From NCBI GenBank assembly GCA_017990795.1, contig JAGNNG010000012.1:1-12327 (forward strand): a DNA stretch of 12,327 nucleotides. Reading direction: 5' to 3'. The notes beneath the pieces are model-generated. The model was not told where the DNA came from, searched no databases, and saw only the letters and a list, made by a program, of their open reading frames with translations. This document shows, in pieces, positions 1-7,127 of this stretch. Every line of letters starts with the position of its first letter. The first letter of the stretch is position 1. The stretch comes from Deltaproteobacteria bacterium (lineage in GTDB: Bacteria > Myxococcota_A > Polyangia > Palsa-1104 > JAEUJZ01). A program made the translations under genes and the position numbers.

Positions 1-294
1 TACCTGAGCATGCACATTTGTAGTTCCCGAGCTTATTTAGGGCACTAGAGCATGCACTTTTGTAGTTCCCGAGCTTATTTTGGGCACCTGAGCATGCGCT
101 TTTGTAGTTCCCGAGCTTATTTTGGGTACCTGAGCATGCACATTTGTAGTTCCCGAGCTTATTTTGGGTACCTGAGCATGCACATTTGTAGTTCCCGAGC
201 GTGTTTGGGGCACGTGAGCATGCACATTTGTAGTTCCCGAGCTTCCCGGGACCATGTGTGCCTGCACTTTTGCTGGGAATGCACCCTGTTTGGC
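1..294. repeat. 42-bp tandem repeat array (minisatellite)
   Basis: Five well-conserved 42-bp units start at 1, 43, 85, 127 and 169. A sixth at 211 is conserved for about its first 30 bases, and a seventh at 253 is strongly degenerate. The unit core is GAGCATGCAC followed by TTTGTAGTTCCCGAGC and a T-rich TTATTTTGGG end; GCATGC inside it is a perfect palindrome. The units are directly adjacent, so this is not a CRISPR array. Because 42 is divisible by three, both strands stay open across the array as 14-residue peptide repeats, but no start signal or protein-like composition supports translation. The array lies just 3' of the minus-strand aminotransferase, decays toward that gene, and runs off the left edge, so the full copy number is unknown. 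Bases 295-325 hold a short stretch that may be another decayed unit. Confidence 0.93.
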
Positions 295-325
295 CACCTA
301 AGTAGCCGCACTTGGCTGCTGGCGG

Positions 326-1459
326 CTAGCTAAGGGGTTCCTGCAGGAACGTCGCGATGCGCGTCAGTCCTTCACGCACGACCGAGGGCGGAGCCACAAA
401 CGAGATGCGCAGGAAGCCCTCCGCCTCAAACACTGAACCGGGAATGGCCACGACGTCATGGCGCTCCATCAAGGTCAGTGCGGCCTGCATCGAGTTGTCT
501 TTCCAGGGCTCTGGAAGTCGCAGCATGCAGTAAAACGCTCCGTCGGGAGGCACGTAGGACAGCCCGGTATCGGCCAGGGACTGCAGGAGCTCGGTGTGGT
601 TCTTTGCATAGTGTGCGCGGTGCTCGGTAAGTAGCCCCGGGGTCTTAAAAATCTCGACTGCGGCACGCTGGGCGATGGTGTCGGCGCACGATACTGCAAA
701 CTGGTGGGCCTTAAAGATCGTCGCTGCGATCTCTTGCGGAGCCAGCAGCCAGCCCAGACGCAGCCCAGTCAGCGCGCAGCTCTTGCTAAGGCTAGAGGCG
801 ACCAGCGTGTGCGGATAAAACGAAGCTGCCGAAGCCGGAGGCTGCTCGCCAAAGTACAGCTCTGAGTAGACCTCATCGGATAGTAGATAGATCGGCGTAG
901 GAAACTTCAGCAGTCCCTCACAGAGCTTGCGCAGCTCAGCTTCGGGCCAGATACGACCGGTGGGATTGCAAGGCGAGGCGATGGCGACCAGCCGCGTGCG
1001 TGGTCCGATGGCAGCCAGCACGGTGTCGGCGTTTGGGGCAAAGTCGTCGGCGGGGTCTAGCGATACCTCGCGCACCTCGGCACCTTCCATGTGACACAGC
1101 TTTTGGTACGCCGGAAAGGCGGGCGTGACCACCAGTGCTTCATCAGTGGCAGGGTCCAACAGCCCTTTGATGGCAAGGTAGATGGCCTCTTGTGAGCCGA
1201 CGGTGATGCAGACAGAAGACGCCTCGGACAGATACGGATAGCCGTAGTGCTTGGCGATGGCCGCGCGCAGCTCTAAAAAGCCCGCGTTGGGAGAGTACGG
1301 ACAGCCGTGCTGCTCCACCCATGCCACGGCGCGGACCAGTGGATGCATCGCCGGCTTTAACACCGGCTGTCCCATGCCCAGGTCAATGGCAGTGGGCCGC
1401 TTGCGGTCGTTGAGGGCGCGAATCACAGAAGGGGCGATCGAGGTAACCAGTGGATTCAT
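326..1459 (-). CDS. dapC: PLP-dependent class I/II aminotransferase, probable succinyl-DAP aminotransferase (DapC role)
   Basis: A 377-residue fold-type I pyridoxal-phosphate aminotransferase. Expected landmarks are visible: substrate-loop Gly in LGMGQP (28-32), Tyr55 in YSPNAG, GSQEAI (88-93) at the phosphate cup, Asn165 in SPCNPTG, Asp195 and Tyr198 in SDEVYSE, Schiff-base Lys226 in SSLSKSCALTG, Arg234 in LRLGW, and a C-terminal Arg in FLRISF that would bind the substrate carboxylate. The family alone does not fix the substrate. Its place directly after dapD and dapE, with 12 bp between the dapE stop and this ATG, points to conversion of N-succinyl-2-amino-6-ketopimelate to N-succinyl-LL-diaminopimelate in the cytoplasm, using glutamate. 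Length is normal for the family. No clear Shine-Dalgarno precedes the ATG, so translational coupling to dapE is plausible. The gene symbol rests on context. Confidence 0.88.
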   Translation of the reverse strand: MNPLVTSIAPSVIRALNDRKRPTAIDLGMGQPVLKPAMHPLVRAVAWVEQHGCPYSPNAGFLELRAAIAKHYGYPYLSEASSVCITVGSQEAIYLAIKGLLDPATDEALVVTPAFPAYQKLCHMEGAEVREVSLDPADDFAPNADTVLAAIGPRTRLVAIASPCNPTGRIWPEAELRKLCEGLLKFPTPIYLLSDEVYSELYFGEQPPASAASFYPHTLVASSLSKSCALTGLRLGWLLAPQEIAATIFKAHQFAVSCADTIAQRAAVEIFKTPGLLTEHRAHYAKNHTELLQSLADTGLSYVPPDGAFYCMLRLPEPWKDNSMQAALTLMERHDVVAIPGSVFEAEGFLRISFVAPPSVVREGLTRIATFLQEPLS

Positions 1460-1471
1460 GGCGGTATTTGC

Positions 1472-2599
1472 TTACGTAAGCAGCTTGCAAAAGGCTGCGT
1501 AGTTAGAGAGGAGGGCCAATATGCTGCAAGACTCACCCGCTTGGTGTGCTTGCGCGGTGTCGCCGGGACCAAAGTTAACAGCTTGCAGACCCAGATCGGT
1601 CAGGCGCGCAACGTCCGTCCAGGCCTGCTTGGCTTCCACCACCAGACCTGCGGACTGTAGCCACGGCTGTAGTAGCGGATGCGCAAGACTCACCGCACCC
1701 GAGGGCGCTTCGTCAACAACGTCGACCTCATAGTCGGGGCCGATCAAAGCCAAAAGCTGCGCTTTGGCCTCGGCCACGGACTTACCTGGAGCAAAGCGGG
1801 CATTGATATTTAGCACCAGCCGGTCTGGCACCACGTTGCGGGAGTTCTCCGTGCGTGCCTGCGTGGCCGAGACCACTTCATAAAAGCGCAGCGGCCCGAC
1901 GGGGGTATCAATGCTGACTTCGTGGCGGGCGGTGTCGCGTAGCTTGGTGAGCAGGGGCAGGGCGGCGTAGATGGCGTTGTGCCCGTGCCAGGGTCGCGCG
2001 CTGTGCGCTCGCTTGCCGACGGCTGTGACCAAGGCTTGTAGGCTGCCAACGCAGCCCGCGTGAATCTGGTTGTCGGTGGGCTCTAGGCAAAACGCCAGCC
2101 ACTGACTAGGAGGCGCCAGCCCTGGTAGCCCTTGTCTTAGCAAGCCGCCCGGCGCACACAGCGGCAAGATGCCACTTTGGGCTGCGGGGCCTTCTTCCTG
2201 ATCATAAAAGATGCACAGCAGGTTGGCGGCGGGTAGCTGCGCTGCGCTTGCCAGCAGCTGCAGCATCACGGCCAAGCCGCCTTTCATGTCGCTGGCTCCG
2301 CAGCCGTAGACGCGGCCTTCTTGGGCGCGGATCTCTAGCGGTTGCTGTTCCACGGGGGCGGGGCGCACCGTGTCCGAGTGACCTAGTAACACCACCACCG
2401 GCAGCCCGGGCCGCAGCGGCCCTTGGGCAATCACGGTGTGACCGATGCGAGAGGTCGTGGCTCCAAGCTGCAGGCAGCGTGCTTGCAGTGCATCAGCTAT
2501 CGCCGCTTCATCACCGGTAACGCTAGGGATGCGGCACAGCTCCAGCGTCTGCTGGGCCAGCTGGTCGGCCAGCGCTTGCGTGCTGGGCGAAGGCGTCAT
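1472..2599 (-). CDS. dapE: succinyl-diaminopimelate desuccinylase (M20 family)
   Basis: A 375-residue M20 di-zinc amidohydrolase that releases succinate from N-succinyl-LL-diaminopimelate, giving LL-DAP for peptidoglycan and lysine. Visible catalytic elements are His74 and catalytic Asp76 in GHSDTV, bridging Asp104 in GASDMKGG, catalytic Glu135 and metal ligand Glu136 in DQEEGP, a further Glu in CLEPTD, and the last zinc-ligand His in the C-terminal FGPGDTAQAHQAGES segment. The inserted dimerisation domain is marked by GKRAHSARPWHGHNA, including the His that completes the active site across the dimer in this family. The ATG at 2599 overlaps the dapD stop by four bases (ATGA), which fixes the start and indicates translational coupling. 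Length matches bacterial DapE. The dapD neighbour makes DapE far more likely than an ArgE-type or carboxypeptidase paralogue. Confidence 0.93.
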   Translation of the reverse strand: MTPSPSTQALADQLAQQTLELCRIPSVTGDEAAIADALQARCLQLGATTSRIGHTVIAQGPLRPGLPVVVLLGHSDTVRPAPVEQQPLEIRAQEGRVYGCGASDMKGGLAVMLQLLASAAQLPAANLLCIFYDQEEGPAAQSGILPLCAPGGLLRQGLPGLAPPSQWLAFCLEPTDNQIHAGCVGSLQALVTAVGKRAHSARPWHGHNAIYAALPLLTKLRDTARHEVSIDTPVGPLRFYEVVSATQARTENSRNVVPDRLVLNINARFAPGKSVAEAKAQLLALIGPDYEVDVVDEAPSGAVSLAHPLLQPWLQSAGLVVEAKQAWTDVARLTDLGLQAVNFGPGDTAQAHQAGESCSILALLSNYAAFCKLLT

Positions 2600-3474
2600 A
2601 CCGCGACTTGGAAGGTGCGCAGCACCTCGTTTAGTGAGGTCTTCTGATCAGTTGATGCGGTGCGCTCGCCAATCAGCAGTGCGCATGGGACCTGGAACTG
2701 TCCGGCAGGAAACTGCTTAGGCATGGTGCCGGGGATCACCACCGCGCGGGCTGGTACGTAGCCTTTGGTGATGCGGGGCTGCGGGCCGCGTACATCGACA
2801 ATGGGGGTGCTGCCCGTAAGGACCACGCTGGCTCCAAGCACAGCTTCTTTGCCGATGTGGACGCCCTCGACCACGATGCAGCGAGAGCCGATAAAGGCCC
2901 CATCTTCGATGATCACGGGGCTGGCTACCGGCGGCTCCAAAACGCCACCGATACCGACGCCTCCAGAGAGGTGGACTCCGGCGCCGACTTGCGCGCAGCT
3001 GCCAACGGTGGCCCAGGTGTCGATCATGGTGCCAGCACCCACGCGCGCGCCGATGTTGACGTAGCCGGGCATGAGGATACAGCCGGGCTCTAAGAAGCTG
3101 CCGTAGCGGGCGACGCCTGGCGGGACGACACGGATGCCCGCTGCTTGCAGGTTGCGCTTGACCGGGATCTTGTCCAAAAACGACAGCCCCATGGCCTCGA
3201 TAGGCTCGACTGTGCGCAGCGCGAAGTACAGCAGGATGGCCTGCTTGATCCACACGTGCGTGTGCCAGCCTTCGGCAAGTGGCTCTGCGACGCGTAGCTG
3301 GCCAGCATCTAGCGCCGCCAGTGTGTGCAGGACGGCATCTTGGACGGCGGGGTCTGCCAGCAGCGAGCGATCGGCGTAGGCGGCAGCAATCAGCGCTGCC
3401 TCGGGAGGCTCGGGCCGGCTAGGTGGCTGAGAAGCGGAGGCGGTAGGGCTCATGGTCTGGCTAGGTTTGACCAT
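2596..3474 (-). CDS. dapD: 2,3,4,5-tetrahydropyridine-2,6-dicarboxylate N-succinyltransferase
   Basis: Transfers succinyl from succinyl-CoA to tetrahydrodipicolinate, the first committed step of the succinylase DAP branch. The sequence follows proteobacterial DapD closely. It has an N-terminal helical region with LRVAEPLAEGWHTHVWIKQA, then the link FLDKIPVKRN, then the left-handed beta-helix with its hexapeptide repeats. The signature MPGYVNIGARVGAGTMIDTW, then TVGSCAQVG and HLSGGVGIGGVLEP, is nearly identical to the family pattern. The frame is open back to a GTG at 3570, but the first 32 residues do not resemble DapD. I chose the ATG at 3474; the ATG at 3453 (MSPTASAS) is equally possible. 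Neither has a strong ribosome binding site. Even from 3453 the protein (285 residues) carries a short Ser/Pro/Ala-rich extension before the homologous part. First gene of the dapD-dapE-aminotransferase operon. Confidence 0.94.
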   Translation of the reverse strand: MVKPSQTMSPTASASQPPSRPEPPEAALIAAAYADRSLLADPAVQDAVLHTLAALDAGQLRVAEPLAEGWHTHVWIKQAILLYFALRTVEPIEAMGLSFLDKIPVKRNLQAAGIRVVPPGVARYGSFLEPGCILMPGYVNIGARVGAGTMIDTWATVGSCAQVGAGVHLSGGVGIGGVLEPPVASPVIIEDGAFIGSRCIVVEGVHIGKEAVLGASVVLTGSTPIVDVRGPQPRITKGYVPARAVVIPGTMPKQFPAGQFQVPCALLIGERTASTDQKTSLNEVLRTFQVAV

Positions 3475-3791
3475 GCTGGCGACGAAGTTGTCTACCCTGA
3501 TTCCAATGCGCTGCTGCGGAGCTAGGCCCACAGGCGCTGGCTTGCGCGCACAGACCATGGGCCTAGCCACGCTGCAGCCAAGCCGGACTAGAGCCTGGGC
3601 TGACCTTGCGACTTGGTATCACCACAGCCAATCCTGTTAGATGCTGAATCTGCATCATCACAATCAGATGGGAAGTTAAGCTCTGTATGTAAATAGCTGG
3701 GTAGTATTGATTGATTGTTGTTACTATTTCTGTTGGTGACGGCTGGCAGTGTAAGTGTATAGCGACAGTCGTATCCTCGGTGGGGGGTGTA
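3475..3791. other. intergenic region between divergent dapD and the 137-aa gene
   Basis: About 317 bases separate the dapD start from the next plus-strand start. The half near dapD is GC-rich and in frame with dapD as far as 3570, which is probably untranslated leader. Bases from roughly 3640 to 3780 are much richer in A and T, including repeated TTGATTGATTG and TTGTTACTATTTC. This is where promoters for both directions would be expected. I could not find a well-spaced -35/-10 pair on either strand, so no promoter is called. Confidence 0.5.
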
Positions 3792-4205
3792 ATGGCTAAG
3801 CGTATAAAGCAAAAGGCTGCAGCGGCGACTGTGGCGCCACGAGATCCACGCGCCGCGCAGCCCGCAGCAGCAGGCTGGCAGGGCTGGGAGCACTTTGGTG
3901 GTGAGTCCGCGGGGGCCGAGCCGCACGGCAGCACTGCACACGCTTCCGATGAACCCGGGGCGGACTGGGGGATGGCACTGGACACAGCATCGGTGCCTCA
4001 GGTCAGGTCCCATGCTGCTAGTCCAAGCACCACGGTCGCCGCGCGTGCTGCTACTGAGCAGGGAATGACTGCGCCACTCGCTGCTGCTCAGTCAGGCCAG
4101 CGAGCCCCTGCGGCGATCGCGCTTCCGGCCTTCCGCCCCAATTCTGTGCGTAGTGTCTTTGTTGGTGGGCTTGCGGGGGCTGCGAAGTCGCGTGCTTCTG
4201 AATAG
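3792..4205 (+). CDS. hypothetical protein, Ala-rich, 137 aa
   Basis: I do not recognise this protein. The ATG at 3792 follows a purine-rich GGGGGG stretch at ribosome-binding distance; an in-frame upstream ATG at 3711 lacks such a signal. The N-terminus is basic (MAKRIKQK). The rest is rich in Ala, Pro, Ser and Gly with few strongly hydrophobic residues, suggesting a largely disordered soluble protein. WQGWEHFGG near residue 30 is a small aromatic cluster, and the tail FRPNSVRSVFVGGLAG is the only moderately hydrophobic stretch. There is no signal peptide or membrane helix. The 886-residue DUF4157-like gene starts 156 bp downstream on the same strand, so the two may be co-expressed and functionally linked; that is inference from position. 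A competing minus-strand reading frame covers part of the region but has less natural composition. Confidence 0.55.
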   Translation: MAKRIKQKAAAATVAPRDPRAAQPAAAGWQGWEHFGGESAGAEPHGSTAHASDEPGADWGMALDTASVPQVRSHAASPSTTVAARAATEQGMTAPLAAAQSGQRAPAAIALPAFRPNSVRSVFVGGLAGAAKSRASE

Positions 4206-4272
4206 TTGTTAATTCGTAGATAACCAAAATCAAAATTTTCCGAAAACAAAGATTAGCGAAGTGCAGTTAGGC

Positions 4273-4315
4273 GATCGGTGTGGCCTGCGCATCCTTTGTT
4301 TGGCGGTTACCGATC
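4273..4315. promoter_or_regulatory. inverted repeat GATCGGT...ACCGATC upstream of the 886-aa gene
   Basis: Perfect 7-bp arms GATCGGT (4273-4279) and ACCGATC (4309-4315) are separated by 29 bases. They sit in the leader region of the DUF4157-like gene, 47 bases before its start. The right arm overlaps TTACCG, a weak -35-like sequence lying 18 bases before CATAAG, which resembles a -10 box. The arrangement could be a repressor site or a leader hairpin, but arms of this length can occur by chance. Confidence 0.25.
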
Positions 4316-4348
4316 AGCACTTGATTTCTTCATAAGACCAGAGATTCA

Positions 4349-4354
4349 AGGGGT
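4349..4354 (+). promoter_or_regulatory. ribosome binding site deciding the start at 4362
   Basis: AAGGGG lies 7 bases before the ATG at 4362. This is the best Shine-Dalgarno match near the open end of the long frame. It argues for ATG 4362 over the in-frame GTG at 4278, whose extra 28 residues look like translated leader. Confidence 0.65.
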
Positions 4355-4361
4355 TTTAGTG

Positions 4362-7022
4362 ATGTCGGAAATGTTAACTCGGGCCGAGCCGCAGCATCAG
4401 GTTTCAGCGCCGTTGGCACATGGTGTGGGACTTGGCTCTCATGCCGGGGTAGGCGCCGGGCTTGGGGCTGGGCTTGCAGGTGGGGCTGGCTTGCTAGGTG
4501 GTGGTGCGGCGTTGGCGGGTGGGGGCCTTGGGGCCAGCCTGGCGATGTCTGGGCTTCATGCGTCCTCTGCGATCCACGGCATGCCGAGCCTCGGCGGGCA
4601 CTTGGGGCATGGCGCAGGGGAGCATGGGCATGACGAAGCGGCTGGTCATGAGGAAGCGCATGGCGATGAGGGTGCGCATGGTCATGAGGAAGCGCATGGT
4701 CATGAGGAAGCGCATGGCGATGAGGGTGCGCCTGGTCATGAAGAAGCGCATGGTCATGAAGAAGCACATGACGAGGAAGAAGCGCCCGGCCATGAAGGTG
4801 CGCACGGTCATCATGATGCAGCAGATCATGAAGAAGCCCACGGTCAGGCGGAGGCGCAGGGCGAGGAGGATGCCGCCGGCCATGAGGATGCTCATGCGCA
4901 GGGTGCGGCTCAGGAAGAAGAGCAGGCGGGTCATGAGGAAGTGCCTGGGCACGCAGGGGCCGAGGGCAATCACCATGACACAGTCGAGCACCGCGACGTA
5001 GAGGAAGCCAGCAAGAGTGCGGAAGAAGCTGGCGGTGGCAATGACGAGCAAGGGGTGCATGAAGGCGCTGCTGCTCATGAGGATGAAAACCACTCGGGAG
5101 CTGAGCACGAAGGCCACGGGCAAGCTGCAGAAGAGGAAGGGCACGAAGCGCAGGGTGAGACGGAAAATCCTGACAGCTTGAGCCATAACGTAAACGAGGC
5201 CCAGGCGCGGCAGGTTAGCGAGCACTTGCCTGCGCTGGTGCAGCGGATGCAGCAAAACTTCGGTGAGGACTTCTCGAACGTAACGTTCTCTGACGCAGTG
5301 CCAGGTGCAGCCAAAGAGCACGGAGCCAAGGCCGTGGCTGGGCCCGAGCATGTGGCGCTGGACTCCTCGGTTGACCCGGGTACCCCAGAGGGTCAGCGGA
5401 TCGTTGGTGAGGAGCTAGGCCACGTAACCCAGATGCGTCGCAACACAGTGCAGCCCGATGCGGTGGATACGCACGGTGGCGCTGGCTTTGCTTCCGCAGG
5501 GACGGGCGCCGGAGCCTCGCGTGAGCGGGCCGAGAGCGAAGCGGCCAGTGCGGGTGAAGCAGCGGCTCGTGGTGAGCGCGTAAACATCGGCGGTGGCGGC
5601 GCGGTTCCGCAGAACCTGTTCTTTGGCTTGGGCAGCTTGTGGGACAAGGCCAAGGCCGGTGTTGCCAAGGTGGGTAGCGTCGCTCAGTCGGCAGGGAACT
5701 GGGCGCTGGACAAGGGCAAGCAGGGCGTCTCGTTTGTGGCCAAACAGGCCAGCGAGGTAGTGAACAAAGGCGCCAAGCCAGGCGAGGGCATCCTGGGCGC
5801 TGCAGGCCGCATCTACAACAACTTCAACGAGAAGAAGAACGCGGCCTGGGACAAGATGAATTCGATCGCCAATCCGCTGTTAAAGTTTGGCGTCACCAAG
5901 GCTGCCGGGTTTGTCGCAAGTAAGATCCCAGGCATCAGCCCACTGCTAGCAGATCCGCAGAAGGGCAAGACGGATGGCGAGAAGGGCAGATCGAAGTTCC
6001 TGGGCGCACTAAACCCGCTGAAGTGGTACGGCAAGATCAAGAGCGGCGCAGAGGAGGCCCTGAAGCTGAAGAAGGGTGGTTTGTTGGATCGTATGGGCCT
6101 GCGCGATGTGGGCGCACGGTTCAAGAAGATCGAGCGCTTTGTCGAAGGCAAGAAGGCAGCCCTCAAAGACTGGGGCCTGGGTAAGGCCAAAGGGGCTTGG
6201 GCAAGTCTCAAACAGACCGCTGGCAATGCGTGGAGTTCGCTCAAGTCGGCTCCGGGCAAGGCACTGGACAAGATCAAAGGTCTGTTCCCAGCCAAAGCAG
6301 GCGGTAAGCCAGGCTTTTTCGGCAAGATCTTTGGTAGCGCCAAAGAAAAGATTGGCGGCTTCTTCGGCAAGGCCAAGGGGCTGGCTGGCGACCTGTTTGC
6401 ATCGGCCAAGAACATGGGCAGCAAGGGCCTGGACTTTATGAAAGGCCTGCCCGGCAAGGCGTGGGACATCGCCAAGACGCTGCCCGGCAAAGCGTTTGAG
6501 AAGGTCAAGGGCTTGGGCGGCATGATCAAAGGCTTGTTGCCGAAAGGCAGCGGCAAGCCGGGCCTGTTTGGCAAAGCGTTGGCCGGTCTGAAGAAGCTCG
6601 GCGGGCCAATCATGAGTGGCCTGGGCAAGCTAGGTAGCAAGGCGATGCCCTTCATCTCGGGGCTAGGCAAGACCATCGGCAAGGTAGGCAAGTCCGCGAT
6701 GCCGGTGCTCCAAGGTCTAGGCAAGGCGCTCAAGTCGGTGGGACCGGGGGCGCTAAAGGTGCTGGGGCCAGTCGGAAAGTTCTTGGGCAAAGCAGGGGCC
6801 AAGATCATTCCCGGCCTTAACATTGCGGCTTCGCTGATCTCGACCGGTCTGTCAGGCAAGGCCGCTTTCGACAACTTCCGCAAGGGCAACATCACTGGTG
6901 GCCTGATTGACTCGTTTAACACCATCACCAATGCGGCGGGTATGATCCCGGTCGTAGGTGGTGTGATCAGTGTGGCCGGCGACCTGATCTCGGGCGGTCT
7001 GCACTGGCTCACGGGCAAGTAA
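4362..7022 (+). CDS. large DUF4157-like (eCIS-associated type) protein with His/Glu-rich repeats and Gly/Lys-rich C-terminus, 886 aa
   Basis: Four regions are visible. Residues about 20-85 are Gly/Ala/Leu-rich. Residues about 85-264 are His, Glu, Gly and Ala, with tandem GHEEAH-type hexapeptides. Residues about 265-370 resemble DUF4157, the putative peptidase domain common in proteins encoded with extracellular contractile injection systems: a helix around VSEHLPALVQRMQQNFGED, then FSNVTFSDAVPGAAKEHGAK, GPEHVALDSS, and VGEELGHVTQ (348-357). The metal motif HExxH is changed: the first His is Glu350, while Glu351 and His354 remain, so catalysis is doubtful. Residues from about 407 to 815 carry repeated short Lys/Gly amphipathic segments (PGKALDKIKGLFP, GLGKTIGKVGKSAMP). 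The last 70 residues are hydrophobic and Gly-rich (AGMIPVVGGVISVAGDLISG), as in membrane-inserting or pore-forming tails. No signal peptide is seen. A role as a phage-tail-like-machine cargo or toxin is inference; no injection-system gene lies in the window. A strong terminator follows. Confidence 0.8.
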   Translation: MSEMLTRAEPQHQVSAPLAHGVGLGSHAGVGAGLGAGLAGGAGLLGGGAALAGGGLGASLAMSGLHASSAIHGMPSLGGHLGHGAGEHGHDEAAGHEEAHGDEGAHGHEEAHGHEEAHGDEGAPGHEEAHGHEEAHDEEEAPGHEGAHGHHDAADHEEAHGQAEAQGEEDAAGHEDAHAQGAAQEEEQAGHEEVPGHAGAEGNHHDTVEHRDVEEASKSAEEAGGGNDEQGVHEGAAAHEDENHSGAEHEGHGQAAEEEGHEAQGETENPDSLSHNVNEAQARQVSEHLPALVQRMQQNFGEDFSNVTFSDAVPGAAKEHGAKAVAGPEHVALDSSVDPGTPEGQRIVGEELGHVTQMRRNTVQPDAVDTHGGAGFASAGTGAGASRERAESEAASAGEAAARGERVNIGGGGAVPQNLFFGLGSLWDKAKAGVAKVGSVAQSAGNWALDKGKQGVSFVAKQASEVVNKGAKPGEGILGAAGRIYNNFNEKKNAAWDKMNSIANPLLKFGVTKAAGFVASKIPGISPLLADPQKGKTDGEKGRSKFLGALNPLKWYGKIKSGAEEALKLKKGGLLDRMGLRDVGARFKKIERFVEGKKAALKDWGLGKAKGAWASLKQTAGNAWSSLKSAPGKALDKIKGLFPAKAGGKPGFFGKIFGSAKEKIGGFFGKAKGLAGDLFASAKNMGSKGLDFMKGLPGKAWDIAKTLPGKAFEKVKGLGGMIKGLLPKGSGKPGLFGKALAGLKKLGGPIMSGLGKLGSKAMPFISGLGKTIGKVGKSAMPVLQGLGKALKSVGPGALKVLGPVGKFLGKAGAKIIPGLNIAASLISTGLSGKAAFDNFRKGNITGGLIDSFNTITNAAGMIPVVGGVISVAGDLISGGLHWLTGK
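4644..4898 (+). repeat. 18-bp in-frame coding repeat (GHEEAH hexapeptides)
   Basis: Inside the 886-residue protein, 18-bp units close to GGTCATGAGGAAGCGCAT repeat head to tail. They alternate with a variant GGCGATGAGGGTGCGCAT, giving a 36-bp higher-order period. The best-matched copies lie in 4644-4770, and diverged copies continue to about 4898. The units encode GHEEAH, GDEGAH and relatives, so the tract is an extended, highly charged His/Glu polymer. Such tracts can bind divalent metals such as zinc or nickel; that is general knowledge, not shown here. Copy number is likely to vary between strains. Confidence 0.88.
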
Positions 7023-7031
7023 TAGCAAGGG

Positions 7032-7085
7032 CATCTTGAGACCGGCTGGCCCACGCTGTGCCGGTCGCAAGATGCCGGTTTTATT
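7032..7085 (+). terminator. strong intrinsic terminator after the 886-aa gene
   Basis: Arms GCATCTTG-A-GACCGGC (7032-7047) and GCCGGTC-G-CAAGATGC (7061-7076) pair over 16 positions with a single A/G mismatch around a 13-base loop. The downstream sequence CGGTTTTATT supplies the T-rich tract. It starts 10 bases after the stop of the DUF4157-like gene. It probably uncouples that gene from the membrane protein downstream. Confidence 0.9.
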
Positions 7086-7127
7086 GTGACTAGGCACTCA
7101 CTCCCTGGGTTCGGTAAGCTAGACATC

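Noticed and set aside
1..252. CRISPR array
   Set aside because: Units are directly adjacent and uniform at 42 bp with no unique spacers, and no cas genes are present.
37..333. Open frames on both strands across the left repeat array
   Set aside because: They are open only because the unit is 42 bp. They have no ribosome binding site and no protein-like composition beyond 14-residue repeats.
2717..3253. 178-codon minus-strand open frame inside dapD
   Set aside because: It is an Arg/His-rich out-of-frame shadow of the conserved dapD beta-helix.
3475..3570. 32-residue N-terminal extension of DapD from the GTG at 3570
   Set aside because: It does not resemble the DapD N-terminus. Even the shorter start already gives a protein longer than typical DapD.
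3588..4013. Overlapping minus-strand open frames upstream of dapD
   Set aside because: Their Cys/Arg/Pro-rich composition is unnatural. They overlap the better supported plus-strand gene at 3792.
4494..5351. 285-codon minus-strand open frame opposite the His/Glu-rich tract
   Set aside because: The Met/Arg/Phe-rich sequence is the mirror of the 18-bp repeats. The plus-strand frame is longer and has a ribosome binding site and recognisable domains.
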